The notes under the pieces are model-generated. The model saw nothing but the letters and a program-made list of their open reading frames with translations. It made no database searches and was not told the origin of the DNA. From the NCBI GenBank assembly GCA_025924515.1, contig JAICIE010000018.1, positions 1 through 38,432 of the forward strand: a stretch of DNA of 38,432 bases, in the 5' to 3' direction. This document shows, piece after piece, positions 15,358-22,927 of the stretch (positions within the stretch are counted from its first letter, which is position 1; the number at the start of each line of letters is the position of its first letter). This stretch comes from Jatrophihabitans sp. Its GTDB lineage: Bacteria > Actinomycetota > Actinomycetes > Mycobacteriales > Jatrophihabitantaceae. A program made the translations under genes and the position numbers.

Positions 15358-16092
15358 ATGGCCGAGACGAGTCGTCGCCCGAATTCCGCGAGTACCGAGG
15401 ACGGGAGCGCGGACGGCGGCGCGCCCGGGATCCTGTTCGACGTCGACGGAACGCTGGTCGACACCACATACGTGCACGCCGTGTGCTGGGCCGAGGCGCT
15501 GCGGCAGAACGGCCATGACGTGCCGATGTCCACGGTGCACCATCACATCGGGATGTCCGCCGACAAGTTGCTCGGGGCCGTACTCGGCGAGGATCGCAAC
15601 ACCGACGAGGACGATCTGCTCGACGACGCTCACAAGACGCTCTACAAGCAGTACTGGGGACGGCTGCGCCCGCTGCCCGGCGCCGCCGACCTGTTGCGCC
15701 GCTGTGCCGCGGCAGGCCTGACCGTCGTCCTGGCCTCGTCCGCGTCGTCGGAAGAACTCACCATGCTCCGCTCGGTGATCGACGCCGACGACGTCATCTC
15801 CGTCGCGACCGGAAAGAACGACGCGGACGCCGGCAAACCGCAGCCGGACATCGTCCAGGTCGCCCTGCAGAAGTCGGGAGTGTCGGCGGACCGGGCGGTC
15901 TTCGTCGGCGACGCCACCTGGGACGGAGTCGCGGCCGGGCGGGCCGGCCTGCCCTTCGTCGGCGTGACCTGCGGCGGGACCTCCGAAGAAGAGCTGCGTT
16001 CCGCGGGCGCCGTGGAGGTATGGCGCGACCCTGCGCAACTGGTCGAGCAATTCGACGACGCGGTGCTGGGGCGGGTCGCCCAGCGCGCGTGA
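15358..16092 (+). CDS. HAD family hydrolase (phosphoglycolate phosphatase-like)
   Basis: A 244-residue HAD phosphatase. The nucleophile is Asp28 in LFDVDGTLVDT, with the acid/base Asp30. Motif II is VVLASSASSEE and motifs III/IV are GKPQPDIVQVAL with FVGDATWDGVAAGRAG. A helical cap lies in between (VHAVCWAEALRQNGHDVPMS). About 23 residues precede the fold. The substrate is unknown (phosphoglycolate or a sugar phosphate are typical). It precedes the antiporter operon by 22 nt but is probably not functionally linked. Confidence 0.87.
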   Translation: MAETSRRPNSASTEDGSADGGAPGILFDVDGTLVDTTYVHAVCWAEALRQNGHDVPMSTVHHHIGMSADKLLGAVLGEDRNTDEDDLLDDAHKTLYKQYWGRLRPLPGAADLLRRCAAAGLTVVLASSASSEELTMLRSVIDADDVISVATGKNDADAGKPQPDIVQVALQKSGVSADRAVFVGDATWDGVAAGRAGLPFVGVTCGGTSEEELRSAGAVEVWRDPAQLVEQFDDAVLGRVAQRA

Positions 16093-16114
16093 CACTGGCG
16101 CGCATGATCTACCC

Positions 16115-16618
16115 ATGATCCTGCGGGTCCTGTACACCGGCGTCTGGGCCTACGCGGTCTGGCTGGTGATCACCTGGACGGCCACCGCCGAACAGCTGAT
16201 CTTCGGCGCGGTGCTGTCGCTGCTGGTCGGGCTCGCCCTGGCGCCGCTCGGCGACGTGGCGGCCCCGTGGCGGGTGCTCGACCCGCGGCGCGCGGTCGCC
16301 CTGGCCACGCTTCTCGTGACCTGCGCCGTGCGGATCGTCCGCGCCAACGTGTCGCTGGCCCACCGCATCCTGGCGCCGAGCCGGCCATTGAGAAGCGGCA
16401 TGGTGGTCGTCCCGACGACGATGCGCACCGACGCGGGCATCGGCGCGACCGGCCTCGTCACCTCGCTCATCGTCGACAACCAGATCGTCGACGTCGACAC
16501 GGATCGACACGTCCTTCAGTACCACGCTGTCGCCGTCCCGGAGGGCGACGACCAGCAGAAGGCCGAGCAGATCAACGCGCCGATCGAGCGACTGCTCGCC
16601 CGCATCGACAGGAGGTGA
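16115..16618 (+). CDS. mnhE: Na+/H+ antiporter subunit E (MrpE/MbhA type)
   Basis: A 167-residue membrane protein and first gene of the antiporter operon. Two to three hydrophobic segments occupy the first half (YTGVWAYAVWLVITWT, LIFGAVLSLLVGLALAPL, AVALATLLVTCAVRIVRANV). The soluble half contains the MrpE pattern GIGATGLVTSLIVDNQIVDVD and LQYHAV. A CATGAT box lies 6 nt before the ATG. It is followed at 4 nt spacing by mnhF. Confidence 0.9.
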   Translation: MILRVLYTGVWAYAVWLVITWTATAEQLIFGAVLSLLVGLALAPLGDVAAPWRVLDPRRAVALATLLVTCAVRIVRANVSLAHRILAPSRPLRSGMVVVPTTMRTDAGIGATGLVTSLIVDNQIVDVDTDRHVLQYHAVAVPEGDDQQKAEQINAPIERLLARIDRR

Positions 16619-16621
16619 GAC

Positions 16622-16882
16622 GTGCGCGATCTGCTGCTCGGCGTGTGCATCGCCGAACTCGGCGTCATCGCCGTCCTGATCATCCGGTTGGCCCGCGGGC
16701 CGACGGTCTCCGACCGGATCATCGCTCTGAACACCATGTCGACCCAGGGTGCGATCGCGGTCCTGTTCTTCGCCGCGTACGCCGGCCGGTCGATCTACTG
16801 CGACGTCGCACTGTGGTTGTCGTCGTTCAGCTATCTCGGCGCTTTCGTCTGGGCGCGTTATCTGGAGCGAGGTCTGCTGTGA
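16622..16882 (+). CDS. mnhF: cation/proton antiporter subunit F (MrpF/MbhB type)
   Basis: An 86-residue protein with three hydrophobic helices. The sequence IRLARGPTVSDRIIALNTMS is the MrpF signature. The GTG start follows AGGAGGTGAGAC, a strong Shine-Dalgarno sequence. It overlaps the next gene by 4 nt. Confidence 0.92.
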   Translation: MRDLLLGVCIAELGVIAVLIIRLARGPTVSDRIIALNTMSTQGAIAVLFFAAYAGRSIYCDVALWLSSFSYLGAFVWARYLERGLL

Positions 16883-17226
16883 GCGTGCACGGTTGGGTCG
16901 CCGCCGCCTTTTGTGCCGTCGGTCTGTTTTTCTCGCTCACCGGCGCCATCGGGATCGTCCGGATGCCTGACGTCTACACCCGCATTCAGTGCTCCTCCAA
17001 GACGATCACCATGGGAGCGATCCCGTTCCTCGTGGCGCTGGCCATCGCGGAGGGACCGCTGAGCACGTACGGGTCCCGGGCGCTCGTGGTCGGGATCCTG
17101 TTGTTCATCGTCAACCCCGCCGCGTCGCATGCGGTTGCCCGTGCGGCGTACAAGACCGGGGTTCCCATGTGGTCCGGCTCCGTCGTCGACGAGGTACAGC
17201 TGAGGCGGGAGGACGAGTCGGAATGA
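16879..17226 (+). CDS. mnhG: monovalent cation/H+ antiporter subunit G (MrpG/MbhC type)
   Basis: A 115-residue protein with three hydrophobic helices. GIVRMPDVYTRIQCSSKTITMGAIPFL is the subunit G signature and LLFIVNPAASHAVARAAYKTG is the usual C-terminal element. The GTG start overlaps mnhF by 4 nt and the end overlaps the next gene by 4 nt. Confidence 0.92.
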   Translation: MSVHGWVAAAFCAVGLFFSLTGAIGIVRMPDVYTRIQCSSKTITMGAIPFLVALAIAEGPLSTYGSRALVVGILLFIVNPAASHAVARAAYKTGVPMWSGSVVDEVQLRREDESE

Positions 17227-17510
17227 CCGGCTTCTGGGTGCTCGACTATCTGTGCCTCGCCGGGATCCTGACCTGCGCGGCGCTGGTGGTCTTCATGAAC
17301 AACCGCAGTGGCTCGGTGATGGCGCTGTCCGGAGTCGGCACCCTGATGAGTGTGCTGTTCGTCGTGCTCGGCGCCCCGGACGTCGCGCACGCCGAGGTAA
17401 TCGTCGGTGCGATCGCCCTTCCCGTCCTGTACCTGGTCGCCATCGGGAAGATCCGCACCGACGTCCCCGACCGGGGGGAGCTGGGTGAGGAACATGCCTC
17501 CCGCAAATGA
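17223..17510 (+). CDS. MbhD-type (DUF4040) antiporter subunit
   Basis: A 95-residue protein with three hydrophobic helices. SVMALSGVGTLMSVLFVVLGAPDVAHAEVIVGAI is the DUF4040/MbhD signature, which in classical Mrp systems is the first part of the C-terminal extension of MrpA. Here it is a separate gene, as in Mbh-type modules. It overlaps mnhG by 4 nt and the next gene by 17 nt. Confidence 0.88.
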   Translation: MTGFWVLDYLCLAGILTCAALVVFMNNRSGSVMALSGVGTLMSVLFVVLGAPDVAHAEVIVGAIALPVLYLVAIGKIRTDVPDRGELGEEHASRK

Positions 17511-18471
17511 CGATGCGCCGAGGGACCACAGCGGTCAGGCCCCCGACGAGGAGTGGCACCGGCCCGCAGTGGGCCTGGTCGTCACGGCGGCGCTGGCCGC
17601 CGTTCTCGTCGTAGGAGTCCTCGGGCTGCCGCGCGAGCTCGCGCCGCTTCCGGCGATCGCCCGGCACGCGCTTCTCATCGCGTTACCGGTGTGGGGAACC
17701 ACCGAGCCGGTCAGCGAGGTCGTCTACGGATCGCGCGGATTCGACACCTTCGGAGAAACGTTCCTCCTGCTGGCCGCCGTGGTCTCGGTGGTGACGCTGT
17801 CGCGCTCGCGGGAATCCCGCGACGAGTACGTCGGTGAAGCGGCAGCCGGCCGGCAGGAGCAGCGCGAGCACGATCCCAGCCGCGGCGACGGGGGGGAGGA
17901 GGGCGAGGCCCGCCAGGCCGAGCGGGACGAGGAAGACGGCGACGATCCGCTGCCGGACCCCGATGCCATCCCGCTGGGCGAGCCCGCACCCGAACACGCT
18001 GCGGCGATGAGCGTCGTCGTTCGGACGGCGGCGCGCCCGGCCGCGATCGTGCTGGCGGTCGCGAGCGTCTACCTGGCCGCCTGGGGATACACGCCGGGAG
18101 GCGGCTTCCCCGCCGGTGCAGCGCTGACCGGGGTCGCCGTGCTGCTTTATGCGGCGCTCGGCCACCGCGCGGTGTCGCGATTCGTCCGGCCGGCGGTGCT
18201 CGAGCCGATCGAAATGCTCGGCGGCGCGGCAATCATGGCGATCGGCCTCATCGGCCTGTTCCTGAAGAACTCCATGTTCGCCAACTGGGTGCCCCTCGCG
18301 CCGCAACAGACGATTCGTGCCGGTGGCACCGAGCAGCTGTACTCGGCCAGTGAGCTCGTGGAGGTCGCCACCGGCTTGACGATCGCTATTTTCGCGCTGC
18401 TCGGAATGGGGCACGACTGGACCCCTGACGAGGACGAGGACCAGGGCGAGGGCGGTGCCGGGGAACCGTGA
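17494..18471 (+). CDS. mnhB: fusion of MbhE-type domain and MnhB/MrpB
   Basis: A 325-residue fusion. Residues ~22-106 form the MbhE-type domain with two helices and the segment PVWGTTEPVSEVVYGSRGFD, then TFGETFLLLAAVVSVVTL. Residues ~108-165 form a very hydrophilic linker rich in Glu, Asp and Arg. Residues ~170-310 are MnhB: VASVYLAAWGYTPGGGFPAGA, EMLGGAAIMAIGLIGL, FLKNSMFANWVP and a helix before a second acidic tail. The ATG at 17494 follows GAGGAAC. The linker length and charge are unusual compared with separate MbhE and MrpB proteins. Confidence 0.88.
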   Translation: MPPANDDAPRDHSGQAPDEEWHRPAVGLVVTAALAAVLVVGVLGLPRELAPLPAIARHALLIALPVWGTTEPVSEVVYGSRGFDTFGETFLLLAAVVSVVTLSRSRESRDEYVGEAAAGRQEQREHDPSRGDGGEEGEARQAERDEEDGDDPLPDPDAIPLGEPAPEHAAAMSVVVRTAARPAAIVLAVASVYLAAWGYTPGGGFPAGAALTGVAVLLYAALGHRAVSRFVRPAVLEPIEMLGGAAIMAIGLIGLFLKNSMFANWVPLAPQQTIRAGGTEQLYSASELVEVATGLTIAIFALLGMGHDWTPDEDEDQGEGGAGEP

Positions 18472-18836
18472 TACTCGCCAATTACCTGACGGCGGCGACC
18501 CTCTTCTGTCTCGGCGCCTTCGCCGTCCTCACTCGCCGCGACCTCATCAAGATCATCATGGGATTGTCGGTGATGGAGGCGTCGACGTACGTCCTGCTCG
18601 TCTCCATGGCGTACCGGCGCGGCGCCACCGCACCCGTCCTCGCCGCGCGACCGACCGGCGTCACCGAGAAAGACCTGGCGCACGGGAACGTCGCCGACCC
18701 GGTACTGCAGAACTTCTGTCTGACCGCCATCGTGATCGGGGTCGCCGTCACAGCGGTCTTCCTCACCGTTGCGGTGCGGGCCGCGCAGCACTATCGCAGC
18801 GTCGACTCGAACGACGTGCGCGGGCTGCGCGGATGA
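18468..18836 (+). CDS. mnhC: cation/proton antiporter subunit C (MrpC/MbhG, NuoK-like)
   Basis: A 122-residue NuoK-like protein with three helices. LTRRDLIKIIMGLSVMEASTYVLLVSM and DPVLQNFCLTAIVIGVAVTAVFLTV are the NuoK/MrpC signatures, with Glu36-type membrane acid in SVMEAS. The GTG start overlaps the B subunit by 4 nt; the stop overlaps mnhD by 4 nt. Confidence 0.92.
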   Translation: MILANYLTAATLFCLGAFAVLTRRDLIKIIMGLSVMEASTYVLLVSMAYRRGATAPVLAARPTGVTEKDLAHGNVADPVLQNFCLTAIVIGVAVTAVFLTVAVRAAQHYRSVDSNDVRGLRG

Positions 18837-20578
18837 CCCTGTCGGCGCTGTTGCCGCTGCCGGTGGTGCTGCCCCTGTTCGGGTCCTTGCTGAGTCCGCT
18901 CGCAGCGCGGATACACCGGCGTTTGCCATTGGCGATCGCAGCGCTCGCACTGCTCGGGTCGGCAGGGTTCCTGACGGCCATGACACGCACCGTGTACGCA
19001 GGGCACGGCCACTTCCTCGTGCACTATCTGAGCGCGGAGCGGCCGGTGCGCGGCAAGGCGCTCGGCATCGCCTTCGCGGCAGACCCGCTGGGGCTCGGCT
19101 ATGCGCTACTGGTCGCCGTCCTGGGCTTGCTGCTCATAATCAGCCTGCTCTCAGAATTTGGCGACATCGGTAAACGGGAGCTCGGTGGTCTGGCTTCGCT
19201 CACGCAACTGCTGCTGGCGGCGCTCATGGCCGGCGGGCTGACGGCCGACTCGGTGAACATCTTCGTGTGGTTCGAGGTGGCAGCGCTCGCCAGTTACGGA
19301 CTGACCGGATTCTTCCTCGAACGGCCCATCGCCCTCGAGGCGGCCTTCAAGAACCTCGTCCTCACCAGCATGGCCGGCTTCGCCGTCTTCATCGGTGCCG
19401 CGATGTTGTACTCCTCGCACGGTGCGCTCAACTTCGGCCAGCTGCACGACGCCCTGCCCCGGTCGGGTACGCAGGCGACGCTGGTCGCGCTGGCCCTGCT
19501 GATCGCCGGCTTCGCCACCAAGGCCGGCGTGATGCCGTTCCACGGCTGGCTGCCCGACGCGCACAGTCCCGTGCCCGGACCGATCTCCGCACTGTTCTCC
19601 GGCCTCATGGTCAACTTCGGGATCCTGGCGATCGCGCGGATCGTGCTGCTCGTCTACCAGCCCGCCAACCGCGGCCACGCCCTCGGGCTGCTCACCGGTA
19701 TCGGGATCGTGTCGGCTCTTCTCGGTGCCGTCCTCGCTCTGGCGCAGGACGATCTCAAGCGCCTGCTGGCGTGGGACACGGTCTCGCAGATGGGGTTGTT
19801 GACCGTGGGTTTCGCCTCCGACGAGCAGCACGCGGTTGTCGGCGCCGTCTACCACCTGCTGAACCACGCGCTGTTCAAGGCTCTACTGTTCCTCTGCGCC
19901 GGGGCCGTCGTGCACGCGACCGGCGCGACGAAGCTCTCGGAGATGGGTGGGCTGCTCCGCCGGCGTCCGATCACCACGGTCGCCTTCACGGTCGGCGCGC
20001 TCTCCATCTCGGGCGTACCCGGGTTCAACGGCTACGTGTCCGTCGGCCTCATCCACGAGGGCCTGCTCGACCGCGAACCGGTGATCTACGCGCTCGCGCT
20101 CCTCGCGCAGGTGATCACCGTCGCGGCGCTTGCCCGCGCCACCTGGCTGGGCTTCTACCGCCGCCGTGAGCAACCGTACGAGCGCGTGGATCGCACCAAG
20201 CTCGGCATGCGGGTGGCCTTCGGCACACTGATCCTGGGCTGCATCGCCTTCGGCGTGCTGCCCAACCCCGTCGTCGCCGACGTCGCCGACCCGGCTGCCT
20301 CGGTCCTACTGCATCCGCCGGCCTACGCGCGGGCTGTACTGTCAGATTCCGGCACGGTCGCCAAGCTGCCCGTCATGTTCGACTACGGCAAGCTAAGCGA
20401 CCTGCTCGTCGCGTTGGCGGAGATTGCGCTCGGGGTCATCCTCGCTGTCGTCTACCTGCGCGTACGTGAACCCCGACCGGTGACGTGGCTGAGAAGGCTG
20501 CACACCGGTTCGGTCAATGACTATGCCGGGTATGCCCTGACCGGATTAGCCCTGGTCGGGATCGTTTTGATTGGCTAG
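18833..20578 (+). CDS. mnhD: proton-translocating antiporter subunit D (MrpD/MbhH, NuoM/N-like)
   Basis: A 581-residue polytopic protein, somewhat longer than the ~500 residues usual for MrpD. The channel residues of the family are present: Glu148 in IFVWFEVAALASYGL (TM5 glutamate) and Lys230 in FATKAGVMPFHGWLPDAHS (TM7 lysine), with HALFKALLFLCAGAV carrying the third charged site. The C-terminal ~100 residues after PNPVVADV contain an extra hydrophobic pair (LLVALAEIALGVILAVVYL and GYALTGLALVGIVLIG). It is the only large antiporter-like subunit in the operon. Its stop TAG shares its last base with the acylphosphatase GTG. Confidence 0.92.
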   Translation: MTLSALLPLPVVLPLFGSLLSPLAARIHRRLPLAIAALALLGSAGFLTAMTRTVYAGHGHFLVHYLSAERPVRGKALGIAFAADPLGLGYALLVAVLGLLLIISLLSEFGDIGKRELGGLASLTQLLLAALMAGGLTADSVNIFVWFEVAALASYGLTGFFLERPIALEAAFKNLVLTSMAGFAVFIGAAMLYSSHGALNFGQLHDALPRSGTQATLVALALLIAGFATKAGVMPFHGWLPDAHSPVPGPISALFSGLMVNFGILAIARIVLLVYQPANRGHALGLLTGIGIVSALLGAVLALAQDDLKRLLAWDTVSQMGLLTVGFASDEQHAVVGAVYHLLNHALFKALLFLCAGAVVHATGATKLSEMGGLLRRRPITTVAFTVGALSISGVPGFNGYVSVGLIHEGLLDREPVIYALALLAQVITVAALARATWLGFYRRREQPYERVDRTKLGMRVAFGTLILGCIAFGVLPNPVVADVADPAASVLLHPPAYARAVLSDSGTVAKLPVMFDYGKLSDLLVALAEIALGVILAVVYLRVREPRPVTWLRRLHTGSVNDYAGYALTGLALVGIVLIG

Positions 20579-20859
20579 TGAACGTGGACGAAAGCAGGAT
20601 CGAGATTTGCGTGCAAGGACGCGTACAAGGCGTCGGCTTGCGGTACTGGGCACGCAGCAAGGCCGGGCAGCTCGGGCTCACCGGGTCGGCCACCAACCTT
20701 CCCGACGGGCGGGTGTCCATCATCGCCCAGGGTCCGCGCGAGCGGTGCGAGCAATTGCTCGACGCGCTGCGTGGCGCGGAGCCGCCCGGCGCGGTCACGA
20801 TGATCCAGCAGAACTGGACCGAGCCGCACGACGCAGCGGGCGGTTTCAGCGTCGGATGA
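20578..20859 (+). CDS. acyP: acylphosphatase
   Basis: A 93-residue alpha/beta protein that hydrolyses acyl phosphates. The catalytic arginine lies in the phosphate loop QGRVQGVGLRYWA (canonical QGVGFR), and the catalytic Asn in SATNLPDGRVSI. The GTG start overlaps the mnhD stop by one base (TAGTG), so it probably depends on termination-reinitiation at the end of the antiporter operon. The functional link to the antiporter is unknown. Confidence 0.9.
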   Translation: MNVDESRIEICVQGRVQGVGLRYWARSKAGQLGLTGSATNLPDGRVSIIAQGPRERCEQLLDALRGAEPPGAVTMIQQNWTEPHDAAGGFSVG

Positions 20860-20882
20860 GGTTCGGCGTCGGGTGAGCGGTG

Positions 20883-21293
20883 TCAGCCGCTGACGTCCGG
20901 CCCGGCGCGCTCGATGGCGAACCGCAGCAGCACCCGCCCGTCGCGTTCCATCGCGCTGCGGTACTCCGGCCAATTCGGATGCTCGCCGGAGATCCGCCGG
21001 AAGTAGTCGACGAGCAGGTCCATCGCCGCCGGCAGCTCGACGATCTCGGCCGTCCCGTCGACCTGCACGCTGCCACCGAAAAACTCGTCGGGGAACGCCA
21101 TCACGGACACCCGGGGGTCGCGGCGCGCATTGCGGACCTTGACCGCGGTCTCGCGGGTGCTGACGATCACCCGCCCCGCGTCGTCGACGGCCACCAACAC
21201 CGGCGAGAGCTGCGGCCGTCCGTCGCGCCGCACAGTCGCCAGCACGGCGCGGTGATTGCGGCGGAGGTACTCCTGAGCCATGGCGACGTCCAT
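20883..21293 (-). CDS. PPOX-class probable F420-dependent enzyme (Rv1155-like)
   Basis: A 136-residue split-barrel protein. AVLATVRRDGRPQLSPVLVAVDD, VSTRETAVKVRNARRDPRVSVMAF and the C-terminal GRVLLRFAIERAGP match the Rv1155-type family, which binds F420 or a flavin. The substrate is unknown. The ATG at 21293 has TAGAGT 8 nt upstream; an ATG at 21281 is also in frame. Confidence 0.85.
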   Translation of the reverse strand: MDVAMAQEYLRRNHRAVLATVRRDGRPQLSPVLVAVDDAGRVIVSTRETAVKVRNARRDPRVSVMAFPDEFFGGSVQVDGTAEIVELPAAMDLLVDYFRRISGEHPNWPEYRSAMERDGRVLLRFAIERAGPDVSG

Positions 21294-21301
21294 CGGGCCC
21301 G

Positions 21302-21307
21302 ACTCTA
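21302..21307 (-). promoter_or_regulatory. -10 box (TAGAGT), leaderless type
   Basis: It lies 8 nt before the PPOX gene ATG. It is part of the palindrome ACTCTAGAGT, so the same site reads TAGAGT on the other strand, towards the FMN reductase gene. Confidence 0.35.
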
Positions 21308-21350
21308 GAGTGGAGCGGGACCACTGCGGTAGCGAAACGAGGAGCGGCGG

Positions 21351-21965
21351 ATGCCCGGCGAGCCGATGGTCGTCGGGATCGGCGGCTCGACCGGCCCGCA
21401 TTCGGTGACCAATCGGCTCTTGGAACAGGCGCTCGCGGAGACCGCGGCCTTCGGCGTGCGCACGGCGGTGGTAGGCGGCGATGAATTGGCGCAGCTTCCG
21501 ATCTTCGACCCCGCGGCGCTCATCGTGCCGTCGGCCGCCGAGCACCTGCTGAGCGCGGTTCGCGCGGCCGACGCCGTGATCATCGCGACACCCGGCTACC
21601 ACGGCGGGATGTCGGGGCTGGTGAAGAACGCCCTCGATCACCTGGAGCTGCTGCGCGGCGACGAGCGTCCCTATCTCGACGGCCGCGCCGCCGGGGTTAT
21701 CGTCACCGCGGCGGGCTGGCAGGCATGCGGGACCGCGCTCGTCTCGGTGCGCTCGGCCGTGCACGCGTTGCGCGGCTGGCCCACCCCCTTCGGGGTGACC
21801 GTAAACAGCGCGGAACAGCATGTCGGCAAGGACGATGTCGACGAACGGGTGCGCGGGGCCCTGCGCATCCTGGCTCGGCAGCTCGCCGAGTTCACCGAGT
21901 GGCGGGCTTCCGCCCGGGTCCTCAGCGCCGCGGCGCCGACACCCCGAGCCGGCGTTGTTCGATGA
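21351..21965 (+). CDS. NADPH-dependent FMN reductase family protein
   Basis: A 204-residue flavodoxin-like protein. VVGIGGSTGPHSVTNRLLEQAL is the N-terminal nucleotide loop; AVIIATPGYHGGMSGLVKNALDHLELL is the flavin-binding signature of this family. It reduces FMN, or quinone or azo substrates, at the expense of NAD(P)H. GAGGAGCGGCGG precedes the ATG. The 3' end overlaps the convergent CoA-binding gene by 44 bp. Confidence 0.87.
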   Translation: MPGEPMVVGIGGSTGPHSVTNRLLEQALAETAAFGVRTAVVGGDELAQLPIFDPAALIVPSAAEHLLSAVRAADAVIIATPGYHGGMSGLVKNALDHLELLRGDERPYLDGRAAGVIVTAAGWQACGTALVSVRSAVHALRGWPTPFGVTVNSAEQHVGKDDVDERVRGALRILARQLAEFTEWRASARVLSAAAPTPRAGVVR

Positions 21966-22341
21966 TCAGGCAGCGGTTCTCGACGTAGAGCAGGCCGGCC
22001 TCCTCTGCGATCGAGCGAGCCTCGGCCGAAGCGATGCCGAGCTGCAGCCACAGCGCGGTCGCCCCGGCAGCGACCGCCTGCCGCGCGACGGCGGGTGTCG
22101 CTGCCGACGGCCGGAAGACGTCGACCAGCCCGACCGGTTCCGGAACCTCGGCGAGGGTCGGATAGGCCGGCGCGCCGAGGATCGTCCCGCCCCGCGGGTT
22201 CACCGGCACGATCCGCCAGCCGTGACGCTGCATGTGCTCGGGCACGTAGTGCGCGGCCTTGGCCGGATGGCTGCTCGCGCCGACGACGGTGATGCTGTCG
22301 TAGCTGGTGAGGATCCGTTCGACGATCGCGTCGGTGCTCAC
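21922..22341 (-). CDS. CoA-binding domain protein (YccU-like)
   Basis: A 139-residue Rossmann protein. SITVVGASSHPAKAAHYVPEHM, then HGWRIVPVNPRGGTILGAPAY, then LVDVFRPSAATPAVARQAVAAGATALWLQLGI is the CoA_binding_2 pattern. The ligand and role are unknown. The GTG at 22341 has TACTGT 7 nt upstream, a leaderless arrangement. It is divergent from the YbaK-like gene across 23 bp. Confidence 0.87.
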   Translation of the reverse strand: MSTDAIVERILTSYDSITVVGASSHPAKAAHYVPEHMQRHGWRIVPVNPRGGTILGAPAYPTLAEVPEPVGLVDVFRPSAATPAVARQAVAAGATALWLQLGIASAEARSIAEEAGLLYVENRCLIIEQRRLGVSAPRR

Positions 22342-22364
22342 ACGACCAACAGTAGGGTCGACGG
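22342..22364. promoter_or_regulatory. 23-bp divergent region with overlapping -10 boxes
   Basis: Minus strand: TACTGT (22349-22354), 7 nt before the GTG at 22341. Plus strand: TAGGGT (22353-22358), 6 nt before the GTG at 22365. The two hexamers share bases 22353-22354. Both transcripts would be leaderless, and one polymerase could exclude the other. Confidence 0.5.
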
Positions 22365-22895
22365 GTGACCGGCCCGGGCAACCTCGACTGGCAGGAAATT
22401 CAGCGCAGCCTGGTGGCCGCTCCGGTCTGGGCCGCGCTGGCCACATGGCCGCACGCGGCGCAGGTGCGGGTCGCCGAGATCGATCCCGACGTCGCCGACA
22501 CCGCGGCCTTCTGCGCCCGTTACGAGGTCCCGATGGACGACTCGGCCAACTGCGTGGTCGTCGCCGGACGCCGCGGGGAAACGGTGTCCTACGCCGCGTG
22601 CGTCGTGCTTGCCACCACGAGGGCGGACGTGAACGGCCTCGTCCGCCGTCGGCTCGACGCGCGGAAAGCCTCCTTCGCGCCGATGTCCGATGCGGTGGCG
22701 CTCAGCGGCATGGAGTACGGCGGGATCACGCCGATCGGCGTGCCGCCCTCCTGGCCGGTCCTGGTCGACGCGGCCGTGCTGGGCCGCGGCGTCGTGGTCG
22801 TCGGCAGCGGGCTGCGCTCGAGCAAGCTCGCGTTGCCCAGCGCCGCGCTGGCCGACCTGCCGAACGCGGAGGTGATCGACGGGTTGGCCCGCTAG
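22365..22895 (+). CDS. YbaK/EbsC-like aminoacyl-tRNA deacylase domain protein
   Basis: A 176-residue protein. VPMDDSANCVVVAGRRGE, then RRRLDARKASFAPMSDAV, then GMEYGGITPIGVPPSWPVLVDAAV are the YbaK core, with the conserved lysine of the editing site in ARKASF. Such proteins hydrolyse mischarged tRNAs; this subgroup has a different N-terminus from ybaK at 33186 and its tRNA target is unknown. The GTG start has TAGGGT 6 nt upstream. Confidence 0.75.
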   Translation: MTGPGNLDWQEIQRSLVAAPVWAALATWPHAAQVRVAEIDPDVADTAAFCARYEVPMDDSANCVVVAGRRGETVSYAACVVLATTRADVNGLVRRRLDARKASFAPMSDAVALSGMEYGGITPIGVPPSWPVLVDAAVLGRGVVVVGSGLRSSKLALPSAALADLPNAEVIDGLAR

Positions 22896-22927
22896 CGCGA
22901 CATCGGGCCGTTCCGCAGTACTTCGGC

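Noticed and set aside
15166-16137. 323-residue minus ORF opposite the HAD gene
   Set aside because: No recognisable domain; it mirrors the HAD reading frame and covers the start of mnhE.
20848-20880. Short tandem copy CGTCGG(A/G)TGAG at the end of the acylphosphatase gene
   Set aside because: Only two short copies; no evidence of function, probably a local slippage product.
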